Source of the DNA: Micromonospora craniellae
GTDB taxonomy: Bacteria > Actinomycetota > Actinomycetes > Mycobacteriales > Micromonosporaceae
Assembly (NCBI RefSeq): GCF_014764405.1
Contig: NZ_CP061725.1
Location: forward strand, 1,240,001 to 1,304,000
DNA: 64,000 nucleotides
Direction of reading: 5' to 3'
In this document: piece by piece, positions 47,301-56,000 of the stretch
How the letters are laid out: every line of letters starts with the position of its first letter
Numbering within the stretch: the stretch's first letter is position 1
The notes under the pieces: model-generated
The model's input: the letters and a program-made list of their open reading frames with translations, nothing else
Databases searched by the model: none
What the model was told of the DNA's origin: nothing
Program-made: the position numbers and the translations under genes

Positions 47301-47515
47301 CAAACGAGGTCGGCGAATTCTTCCGGGGTCAAGACTTTGAACGCCGCCTCCAGCGCATCGTTGAGGCGTTCGAGCTGGGCGGCGAGTTCCGCCTTAGCGG
47401 TGTATCCCTGCCGCTCTGCCTCGTCGGTGGCCTCTGCGGCCAGCTCGGCGAACCCTTCCGATGTGCAGATCAGCACCGGTGCTTGCCGGTGGCGGTGCCG
47501 CAGACGACCACTCAC
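41333..47515 (-). CDS. Giant STAND-like ATPase (2,060 aa), third gene of the exo-DinG-RecQ operon
   Basis: From GTG 47515. Residues 1-200 are helical (RLNDALEAAFKVLTPEEFAD). Two long acidic, Pro/Thr/Asp-rich disordered linkers (about 210-290 and 460-610) separate helical, probably coiled-coil, regions. The ATPase sits late: FFGRVDERKSILDPYGANLL, Walker A LLYGGRQLGKSALLQ (about residue 1410), Walker B RRLLLLLDECDGFFDAD (about 1495) and a sensor-like FKPVFAGLHQVQRF. Winged-helix-like segments and a ~400-residue tail follow. This resembles NTPases of the STAND/ORC-like type used as sensors in conflict systems. It lies 134 bases after the 799-aa gene, in the same direction. No nuclease or toxin domain is evident in it. 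Confidence 0.8.
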   Translation of the reverse strand: MSGRLRHRHRQAPVLICTSEGFAELAAEATDEAERQGYTAKAELAAQLERLNDALEAAFKVLTPEEFADLVWRIPNPERTDFLSHLRVPSAKKPVPIAAANGLARLRTWTTEDRRRAARTITRPVLRRLMEPLSAWLIDGDDAALRKALVDDVSQANAVRLMVLVWWYDFPQVVAALRIALTSGLALPTWPADVVDDIAAACGRLEVLRDEPVGSGESGADAEDGGDVPDVGDATADVVDGHHGPVETNPPGPDATTNTAPDSVDPDLTGATTAAELAARVRAAVDSAHNAAQQIFDALAASKLPDPHLLARIAELGTVVTHARAVLADFGVDTDFGDDCDALAAALDRASAEQDNENTAREQLTRLTHLSGPATSADVLGGVRQLAEQLLDKDCWDDNQRNHVVALTTLVQIIDAAEADDTATAMHLYATAQHRLPTELGPVLVVALMGKLTTGIDNTPAPVGDLSQDDAVEHVAGPAPEDRVPTEAVDAVGAPPSGPIMATESISVDAPPAATDITSDSAQSPVPVSDTAPGHVDPGNTTDNGTEAAAASEGVAAATGDTDDVSAPRRTTDQPSDGADLINLQPTAPSEQHQPAVSPRKPDDAAGDSLIASLLRKRRYCLAFHAETVRGSAARAQSLRMLALSEAVRSESGATSAALRADLDALHVHHFDGDRAAQLALLAAAVRAALVTADPNAGTILQALVGSLHELPHLARVAGAIGTASARGLLSSSATLAALAPIAGADQSIATAVEAAVQARDRLRTVRFARAQQIADQWWSADGFIGQVLDIAAHDRRVDIDVAVERLRKFSRREAIVEELMREDAQIRAKNTRPLEGAVRRRLTDHARECLDAVGNWVDAVRANPDAARDSLQVPPQLAELRNEVRAGWIDADIELHDTASTGDDGLLAAAAAVCRESVARSVELLDGTRLGGAEPDPNTVLNREVLRSRALPVDAKLNFARPVTITDIESAVATSWAAAFDARLAIEDYGAARIIIDAVADEDPRRAEEMVDRIEGSIARSQNEVRALRADVATQVEKAARLGQLSHANNSRVLAELEAARLDRPDLGAVRRQLEDIVSRLPEYAEQARDAMRSRVTIELNEAASRAANTNGPKVAENAAELINARIDTGDLATAEEYLLNALAGEDPPSTTRPTDLEKFLAALGVATDGVTPALIRAARDGGAHNGLDFSRLNDFERTNAVEGLEQWHRLTTERQSLRHQRTKSVLGHALRLAGVEFTSERTPYKLGNAPTRKWVELTSVKLTGGARVPAFGSRAGDLLKVMLCWGVQDAATLLTWVEQDESNDPILVLLFGSMSAEQRKVLAKECAARADRPVMVVDDAAIAFLAARGGGLFATTERILLPYAATNPYHPSGHDALPREIFFGRVDERKSILDPYGANLLYGGRQLGKSALLQAAARQFELYQDRVAVYLPLSGGFGATVKIDDLWNMIAERLAQRGITSPRKRARDAAQYVETTITTWLGSNNQRRLLLLLDECDGFFDADARTGFEHTTRLRNLMMTTNRNFKPVFAGLHQVQRFAHLPNQPLASAHFGDPIAIGPLTPAAAHDLMFTPMDTLGISFDSDELIHRVLAYCNYQPKLLQMVGEELVREALSRRGLEGPRYRIRDEDLERVIGSNAVRQKIRETVHLTLNLDSRYKLIALVVALSALEKGADHAIPTHVLRDECLAWWPEGFVDQGADEFRSLLSEMSGLGVLSETSGRWRLRSSNVLRLLGTAETIEEELCALEWRNVVTTLSAEQARRTLTDGRISPVTEKQLATLTERGNHLWVVVGTQATGIDRVATRLTEEADMIGARFTLHVTRGPAGYRRELRGGAPGDRHRVVLSDLSTTRLDNALNELLQVDTLLPAAGVTRSVVAVVDASVSELFTKDDAPPLGEVTDRVIVLRRLSPGGLRSWVVDNEISCFGDAASQKTLLEATGGWTVLLDDAARLAATERTARRVCDAITAARLNSAEVAGVFVDQVGLANNPTLAAAFDSLLDYNAPMSSEDLATWLEVTECGGARSVEALRYFDVLVERPDDGLWEPEPVFAAAWRKARQR

Positions 47516-47649
47516 TTGGGTGTGACTCCTATTCGCGGATGGCTGTGCGCTGGAAACGGTGCTGGTCGTCGGCGGCCGCCGACGGCGAAAAGGGCAGTAG
47601 AACGGCCGGGTATGACATCGATGACGTCGACACGGTCACGTTGTCGGTG

Positions 47650-50049
47650 TCACGTCATCGGTAACCAAAATGGACCGGGATCACTCCCCCGTTGGTGCCC
47701 ATTGACGAAGGTGAACCCTTCGGGAAGCCTCGTGTCGGCGTTCGGGCCCCAAACCTTGCGGACGTGCCGGGCATAGTTCTCCTTCGCCTGGTCGCTGGCG
47801 CGGTACCCGTGCGGAAGCGCCCGGCAGTTGGGCGGCACCCAATGCTCGCGGGTGCGCTCCCGCAGCGCCGCGTGTCGCTGTTGCGCCGCGGCGTAGTCGG
47901 CGTGCTGGCGGGCCGACTGGCTGGGCCACCACACGAACGTGTCCGGTCCACCGCTTCCCGGCTTGTCGGCACGTCCCGGGTTCGGTTCACAGGTGAGCTT
48001 GCCGGCGTCGACAAGACGTTCACAGGTGTAGATCACCTGCCACATCAGCGGCGGGTTGTCGAAGTCTGCGCCGAACAGGACGCCGAGCAATTGTTTGCCG
48101 GTCAGCCTGCGGGAGCCGAACGTGCCCTCGATGCCGTGACGGCGAAACGCGGCGAGGATCAGCCGCCGCAGCGGGTCGATCCCCTGGTATTTCGCCGGCA
48201 CCGTCGGCGGTGCCGGTTCGTCGTCTGCGTCCGGCTTGGTGCCGTCAGTCAACTCGGGTGCCGGGTCGGGGTCGAGGTCGATTCCAAGGGCGGTGGCAAG
48301 CAGTCGATGGTCGGAGTCCCAGCGGAACTCGTCACCGTAGGGCAGCGGCCGTTCGAGCAACGTCGTCGTAGCGGCCAGTCTGCGGGCGCCGCGGGCGAGC
48401 GAGACCATGACCTTGATCCCCGGGTAGAACGACAGCGGCCAAGCGACGCCGGTCAGCGCCCCGTCGCCGTGTTCGACCGTGTGGATCCTCTCGTCGTCGG
48501 CGAGGTCGTCGCCGTCGTGGTGCAGTTCGATGACGAGGGCGCCGTCGGCGAGCATGGCGGCGATCCGGTCAGGTACCGGCAGGGTGTCGTTGTCGAGGTG
48601 GATTGGTCGCAGCGCGACGGTGTACACGGCGATGTTGTCGTCGAGGTGTTCGACAACGACCTCGTCTCCGGCGGGTTCTTCTGTCTCGGTGTCGTCCGGT
48701 TCCGGGTGGGTCGTGTCGGGGTCCGGACCGGGTTCCCGCTGATCTGTGCGGGTGCCGGTGATCGCTTCGGTGTCGTCAGTCGGCTGCTGGATATCGGCCG
48801 GATCGGTCGCGCCGGTACCGTCATCGGTGCTCTGGGACGGCGGCTGTGACTGGTGGTAGCCGAGCCCGAGGGGTCGTAGCGGGTCGACGTCGCGCAGGTC
48901 CGCTGGGACCGGGGACGGTTGCGCCAGCCACACACCGCCCACCTGCCACGGGTCGTCGACGCGCAGGTGGACTCCGTTCGGCTGCAACCCGTCGACGGCT
49001 GCCGTGGCGTGATCGGCGACGGCGAGGTTGGCGTGCACGACCGCTTCGGCGGCCGCGGTAAGCTCGAACGGGTCGACGTCGACGTCTCCCGGGTCGGTGG
49101 CGAACACCTCGTCGACTCTGCCGGCCAGCAACGGCCACACACCGGTGAACCGTGGTCCGGTCCCCGACCGTGCGATGGTGTGGACCAGGTCGTCGAGGTC
49201 TTCCCCGCCCAGCAGGCCAGGGTCTTCCCGCCGCTGGTGGTACCGGTCGACCGGGGTGGCGTAGCCGCCCCATCGACGCAGGTGCGGTGCGACGTCCAGC
49301 AGTTTGTCGATCGTGTGCAGCGCCGTCTGCAACGCTACGGCGAGGGTGTCGTCGTCGTGCGGGTTGATCAGCAGACCGCCGAGCGGGCCACCGACCAGTA
49401 GTGGTTTGCCGGCGGTGAGCAGATGGTGGGCATACAGGGCGACGTCGTCGAGGCCGGCCAGACGAGGACCGGGGTAGCAGACCTGTCCTGTCAGGTGTCC
49501 GCGCTCGTCGAGGAGCACACCGCGCTGGCGCAGCCGGTGAAGTTCGGTGCGTTCCCGGGGTGTGAGTGGTGCGCCGAACGCTTCCGGGTCGACGATCACC
49601 CGTTCCGACCGGCAGCCGGTGTCGTCGAGGACCGCCGGTGCTCCGGACAGGCGTGCAGGGACCCACCCGTCCGGGTGGACGCCGTCGGCGGTGCCGAACC
49701 GGGCGACGACCTCTGCCCACAGCGACTGCTGACCCCGTTCGATGCGCACGAACGTGCCGACGGGCAGCGCCGGCGGCGTCGCGGCATCGGTGGTCAGCCG
49801 CACGAACATTTCGGGGTCGAGGACGGCGGCCTGGTAACCACGGGCCTGGGGGTCGAAGCCGAAGTGCAGCGCGTTGAACGCGGTGGTGGTGTGTAGCGGC
49901 GCCCGGCGAACGTGGGCGACCTGCTCGAGGTAGGCGATGACGGCCGCGCGTACCGCGTCGGGGATGTCGTCGACCTCGCGTAGCAGGTCGTCGGTGAACA
50001 GCGGTTCGTCGTCGAACGGTCGCCATGTCGGTGTCGCGGTCATCGTCAT
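47650..50049 (-). CDS. Uncharacterised 799-aa protein, second gene of the exo-DinG-RecQ operon
   Basis: From ATG 50049, overlapping the stop of the helicase fusion by 4 bases (ATGA). The N-terminal ~400 residues are globular and contain RGYQAAVLDPEMFVRLTTDA and LPVGTFVRIERGQQSLWAEV. An acidic Thr/Pro/Asp-rich linker spans about 400-470. The C-terminal third has a winged-helix-like segment (DPLRRLILAAFRRHGIEGTF) and a distinctive end: PPNCRALPHGYRASDQAKEN, YARHVRKVWGPNADTRLPEG, FTFVNGHQRG. I recognise no enzyme motif. The tight coupling to the helicase implies a stoichiometric partner, possibly a DNA-binding or recognition subunit. Confidence 0.85.
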   Translation of the reverse strand: MTMTATPTWRPFDDEPLFTDDLLREVDDIPDAVRAAVIAYLEQVAHVRRAPLHTTTAFNALHFGFDPQARGYQAAVLDPEMFVRLTTDAATPPALPVGTFVRIERGQQSLWAEVVARFGTADGVHPDGWVPARLSGAPAVLDDTGCRSERVIVDPEAFGAPLTPRERTELHRLRQRGVLLDERGHLTGQVCYPGPRLAGLDDVALYAHHLLTAGKPLLVGGPLGGLLINPHDDDTLAVALQTALHTIDKLLDVAPHLRRWGGYATPVDRYHQRREDPGLLGGEDLDDLVHTIARSGTGPRFTGVWPLLAGRVDEVFATDPGDVDVDPFELTAAAEAVVHANLAVADHATAAVDGLQPNGVHLRVDDPWQVGGVWLAQPSPVPADLRDVDPLRPLGLGYHQSQPPSQSTDDGTGATDPADIQQPTDDTEAITGTRTDQREPGPDPDTTHPEPDDTETEEPAGDEVVVEHLDDNIAVYTVALRPIHLDNDTLPVPDRIAAMLADGALVIELHHDGDDLADDERIHTVEHGDGALTGVAWPLSFYPGIKVMVSLARGARRLAATTTLLERPLPYGDEFRWDSDHRLLATALGIDLDPDPAPELTDGTKPDADDEPAPPTVPAKYQGIDPLRRLILAAFRRHGIEGTFGSRRLTGKQLLGVLFGADFDNPPLMWQVIYTCERLVDAGKLTCEPNPGRADKPGSGGPDTFVWWPSQSARQHADYAAAQQRHAALRERTREHWVPPNCRALPHGYRASDQAKENYARHVRKVWGPNADTRLPEGFTFVNGHQRGSDPGPFWLPMT

Positions 50050-53000
50050 CGGGCGGCTCCTGCCTGCCGCGCCGCGGCGCGGGCGTTGTCACGGTCGACG
50101 TGCCGGCGAAGCCGCCAGACCCGGCCGCCGTCGGTCAGGACCGCCTCGCCGGTGGCTTCGAGCCGGGCGAGCGCGTCGGTGACGTGGGTGAGCTTCATGC
50201 CGGGGTCGACGCCGCGCAGCCGGTGGTAGAGCAGCTGCGGCCACAGCGGTCGCAGTCGACCGGAGCGGCTGTCGCGGTAGGCTTCGTCGCCGCGCAGGAC
50301 CCGGTGCAGCATCCCGGCGGTCAGCCCGTGGAAGTTGTCCCACAGCAGCGCCCGCAGGTACCGGTCGACCGCCGCCTGGTATGGCGCGCCGTCACGGTCG
50401 GCGGCCGGCCGCGGCCGCGGGGTGTTCAACGCGTTCAGCAGCGCCGGTGTCGGTGTGGTGTCGGCGCTCGACGACCAGCAGGTGGAGCAGCGGCACGCGG
50501 CGGTGCTGCAGGTGCCGTCGGGTACCGACCGCCCAGGCTGACCGAAGTACTCGGCGAAGCCGACGTTGGCGCACCGGGCCTGCTCGGCGTACCAGTCCCG
50601 CAGCGCGGTGAGTTCGGTGTTCAACCGGGCCCGGTGGGCGTTCATCCGGGTGGCGAAGTCAGCGGGCAGCCGGCCGGTCCGGTCGAGCATTCGCACCGAG
50701 ACCAGGGTCTGGGCGTTGCCGGCCTGGGAGACGTCGACGACGCCGAGGTCGTGCAGGGTCGCCAGCAGCGCCCAAGTGCCGGCGACGTCGTCGGCGAGGC
50801 CGTCGTAGCCGGTCACGGCTGCGGCGAGCTGTTGGTGGACGTCGGTGAGCTGGTGACGTCCCGGCCGGGTCGCGGCGAGCTGCTGCAAGACCGCGGCCGC
50901 GTCGGCGAGGGTGTCGTCGCAGCGGATCGGATCGTCGAGCGGGGTCAGCGTGACCGTCGCCGGGAAGTCGCCGCCGTCGTCGACCGTTCCGGCCGCGTCG
51001 AGAGCGGCGAGCGCCCGGATCACCGTGGTGCGGTACATCGTCATCGTCGCCGGTTTGCGGGCGTCGTCGAGCGACATCCACCCGGCGTCGACCTCCTCGC
51101 CGATAACGATGTCGGCGACGTGGTCGGGATTGAGCACTCCGCTGCCCCGGGCGGCGGCCACGACCGCGTTCCCGATGCGCTGCAAGGTCGGGTTCGCCAG
51201 ACCTTGCGAGATCATCCACGCGACGGTCCGGAAACCACGGCCGGTGCCTAGGGCGAGCCCGTACGACGGTGCGGTGATCTCCGCGGGGTCACAGCCAGCC
51301 TGGTCACGGCCGGCGCGGCCGAGTTGCTGGTACAGCCCGGCGAGGTCGGTGGGTGGGGAGACCACGAACACGCAGCGGATGTCGCCACGGTTGACCCCGA
51401 GACCGAACGCGCTGGTCGCCACGATCAGCAGCGGAACGTACCCCTCCTCCCCCTTCTTGGGCGCGTCGCGGAACTCGGTGAGGGCCGCCGCTTTCTCCGC
51501 CTCCGACAGCCGGCCGTGGAAGCGGCGCACCCGCCGGGTTTCGCCCTCCCCCACGAACTCGCGCAGGTGCGCGTACAGCGTGTCGACCTCCCGGACGGTT
51601 AGGCAGTAGAAGATCGCATGGTCGTCGCAGGCGGAGGTGACCGTTTCGGCGAGCCCAGCGACGACGTTCGGACCGGCGGCCCGGAACGCCCGCCGGTAGA
51701 TCGCAAGTTCGGGCCGTAGCGGGTCCGCGGTGACGGTGACAAGACGTTCACCGGCGGACGGGGTCTCGGGCAGACCGAACAGGCCGCTGCGCAGCCCGGC
51801 GCGCACCCCACGGTTGGCGGTGGCGGTGACCGCGGTGACCCGGACGCCGTGCCGGTCGCGCAGCTCAGTCAGCAGACCGGCGGCGCGGCGGAAGCTGGGG
51901 CGGAAGTCGTCGCCCCACTGCACGAACGTGTGAGCCTCATCAACGGCGACCCGCCGCAGCTGCCCGTTGGCTGCCCCGGTGCGCAGCAGCTGCTGGAACC
52001 GCCGGTTGCCCAGCCGTTCCGGGGAGATGTAGACCAACTTGATGCCGTGGTCGTGGACACTGGTGAGCTGTTCAGCGACCTCCGTCTTGCCGCGGCGGCT
52101 GTTGGATTCGGCCATCGGCCCGACGAGGGCACGGACGGCGCCGCCGACGCTGGCGTTGAGTTCGAGGGCCTGGTCGGCCATCAACGCCACGAGCGGTGAC
52201 ACGACGACGGTGACGCCGGTCAACGCGAGCGCGGGCAGCTGGAACGTGTAGGACTTGCCGAAACCGGTCGGCAGCAGCGCGAGCACGTCAGCGTTGTCGG
52301 CGACCGCGCGGATCACCTGCTCCTGCTGGTCGCGCAGCTGCAGTGGGACGTCGGAGAACCGCAGGTACCCGGCGATCTGGGAGCAGCGTTCGACGAGCAG
52401 GTCACCCAGTTTGCCTTCGGCACGGGCAGTGGTTTCGGTGTCGTCGTCGATGCGGGCGGCGAGAATCTTTCGGGTGGCCGGCAGCAGGGTGTGTTCAGCT
52501 AGCGCATCAGCGGTGCACAGCTCGTCGGCCCGCGCGGCAGTGATCTTTCCGCAGTCGGCGAGGAACCGCCAGATCCGCTCCCAGCCGTCAGCCATCGTCG
52601 TCAGGTTCCCACCGGCGGCCTCCCCCGTGTCGGGGTCGGCGACCAGCAGCCCGGGGTCGAGCGACTCGAGGAACACCCGCCGGTAGCTTCGCCGAAGCGC
52701 GGTCTGGCCGGCGAGTTTGCGGTCGCTGATGATCACGACACCGCGGTGGTGGGCTGACCGGATCAGCCGGCCGACGGCCTGCCGCAGATCCATCGCCGCT
52801 AAGGGCAGGTAGTACGACTCGGTCGCGACCCGGTCCGGGTCCGGATGGCCGGTGTCAGCGGCCCGGCGGGCGACCGCGGCGCGGCGGGCGGCGACGACCG
52901 GATCGGCGAACGGCGCGAATGGCAGCTTGTTGATCCACACCAGCGACAGCCGCTCGGCGGGAAAGTCGACCCCCTGCCACATCCCGCGGGTCGCGACGCA

Positions 53001-56000
53001 GAACCCTCCGGTTTCGGTGAACGCCCGCGCCGCCCGCGCGTTGCCGAGGATCGGGGCGACCGCGACCGGGACGTCCGGCGCGACCGCGGGCAGTTCGGCG
53101 AGCAGCCGTTCGGAGATCGCCGACGCCGCCCGTGTCGACGTGGTCAGCACCAGCGCACCACCGGTGAACGCACCGGTGGCCGCGCTGCCGTAATCACCGG
53201 CGGTTTCCGGGCGGGTGACCTCTCGGGCGTAGCCGGTGAGGTGGTGGGCGACGGTGCGGACCGCACCGTCGGCCTGCTCCGCCCAGCTGGGGAAGTCGGT
53301 CAGACACACCAGCCTCGCCTGGGAGGCGAGGTCGAACGGGCCGGGCAGGTAGTGGGCGTCGACGTCGGATCCCAGTCCGAGCCGACTGCGGATGTAGTCC
53401 CATCGGCCGGACACCTGCAGCGTCGCCGACACGTAGAAGATCCGGTCGAACCTCGACCGGGCGAGCCTCCACTGCGGGTCGTGGGCCAGTTCGATCGGCG
53501 CGGACGTCACGGTGAACGCGTACCGGCGGGCGGAGACACTCAGGCCTTCCAGCTCCAGTTCGGTGGCGAACACGACCCGGTTCGACACCACCGGCGCCAA
53601 TGCGGAGTCGTCCGGCGTGAGGTCCGGCCCAGCATCGTCAGCGCCGACCTCGCCGAGGCGCTCCTCGAGCGGGTCCATCGGCGCTTCGGTCTCCCCCGAC
53701 TCATGGTCGTCGGCGCCCGGAGCGTCGTCCCCACCGCTGCCGGCAGCTTGGTCGGCTGGCGTGCCCGGCTGCCCAGCAGCGTTCCCTGCGTCGGGGCGGG
53801 GAGGGTCGAGGATGGCATGGGCATCGGTGACGATCTGGTCGGCTGCTTCGGCCAGGGTGCACACCCTGCTGGCAAGCGACGTCGCCCGTTCCCGTTCCCA
53901 CCACGACGCCGCCTGCATCTGCTCCGATCCGAGGTGACCGGACAGTTGCCGGTAGACGAGCCCGGCGACGACGGCAAGGCGTTCCACCCGGGCGAGCAGC
54001 TGCCGCGCCGAGGCGCTGCCGCCGAGCCCACCGAACGGGCTCGCCAGGGTCGCCGCGCGATTGCCCGGCTCTCCGCCGGCGGCGTCGAACACCGCCTGCG
54101 CGGCCCGTGGCATCACCTCAGTGTCGAGCATCGCCTCCAGGTCGGCGATCTGCTCCCCCAGCGCTGCCGGTTCCCCGCGCTGGCTGGCAAACCAGCGACG
54201 CAGCTCGGCAACGAGGTTCTCCACCGCCCGATAGTCCACCTCGGCGCTGGCGGCTCCTGTCGCGGCGTGTTCGAGGGAGTGCGACTCGTCGACGACGAGC
54301 AGGGTGTCGTCGGCGAACGCGTCCGGGTTGCTCAGCAGCAGCGCATGGTTGGCGACGACGAGGCGATTGTTGGCCAGCGCTTCGCCGACGGTGTCGGTCA
54401 TATGGGCAAGCGGCGACGCGGAGCCGGGCCCGTAGTCGTCGGACTCCTGGCTCACACTGCCCAGCCACAACCCCAGCAGCGGGCCGGCTGTCGTCGAGAT
54501 GTACTCGGCGAGGAAGATCGGAATGTCGGCGGTGTCGACACTTCGTGCCACCCACGCCTGCTGCGCCGATGTCGCGGTGGCCAGCCGCTGGACCAGGTAC
54601 ACCAGCAGCTCCCGGTAGCCCGGGTGGGCGGCGAACCGGTTCCGGCGATCCCGGCGGCTTGCTCCGGCGGCCACGGCGACCGCGTCGGTGAGCGCGGCGA
54701 CGAGTGCCCGCAGTGAAAGCCGGTTGCGTTTACCTTTCACCAGGTCGGCGACGTCGTCGAGGCCGGGCACGACCATGGCGAGCCGGGTGATGTCGGCGGC
54801 TAGCTGGGTCTGCAGCTGTTTGGTGAACGTCGCCAGGACCACCCGTCGGCGGGAGTTGCTGGCGAGCCAGTCGAGGGCGGTGGCGAGAACCGCGAGGCTC
54901 TTACCAGTTCCCGTCGGTGCTTCACACAGCGCATCCCGGCCAGCGTCGACCTGGCGGGCCAGGAGTTCGGCCATGTGCTGCTGCGCCGGCCGGCGTTCGA
55001 CCGAACCGTGCGCGGCCGCCAGGGCGAGTGCGTGCGGGTCCACGTGACCGGTGCGGTCGAACAGTCGCTCCGGCACCGTCAGGTTCTCCGGTACGGGTCG
55101 GCCACGCCGGGTTGGTTGCCGCAGGTCGCCACTGCCGAGCACGTCCGCGAGCACCTGGGCGACCGAGCCGTCGTCCGCGGCCGGCCGACCAGATGGTGCG
55201 GATAGCAGCGACGCGAGCAGGTCCCAAGCAGGTGACCCGGCACCGGCGGCGAGCAGCAGATCCCGCAACGGCCCGTCCCAGCCTGAGACGGTGTTCGCGG
55301 CGTGCCGCAGCAGCCGGGCTGTCAGGTCGGCATCGTCTGCGGCGTCGTGCCAGCTCAGCCCGGACCGGCCGACACCTACCTCGTCGGCGAGCTCCGCCAA
55401 GCGATGGGAACGGGCGGTCGGCCAGACCGCGTGGGCGAGGTACAACGCGTCGGCTCGGCGCAGCGCGCCGAACGGTGGCTGCTCAGCGCGGGTGGCCGCA
55501 TCGTCGAGCATCGGAAAGTCGGCGCTGATGCCGTTGTAGGCCACGAGGACGTCCGCGTCCGTCAAGTAGTCCCGCAGATCGTGCAGCGCCTGCTCGACAG
55601 GGATCGCGTGTGCGGCGTACTGGTCGCGGACGGCCGCGGACCGCAGCTGCTCTTCCCAGTCAACGTCCGGCAGCCGCACCCAGGCGGTGAAGCGTGGTGA
55701 CTCCTCGACCCAGCGCCGTTCCGACGACAACCGCACCGCACCGATCTGGTAGATACGCCGGTCCCCGTCGGGGTGATCCGCAGTGGGACGCACAACAGCT
55801 TCGACGTCGACGACGACAGCCCGGGGAACCTGCGCAGTCCCCGCCGATCGATGCCCGGACGGGTGTGGGGTTGCGGGCGCATCGGCTGCCCTGAGGATGC
55901 CGTTGTCTTCGTGAATGAGCCCAGCACTGAGTGCCGAAGCGGTGATCCTCTGAAGTCGCGCCTGCGTCATCGCCGGCCAGCGCTGCCGCGCGGCCTCGAG

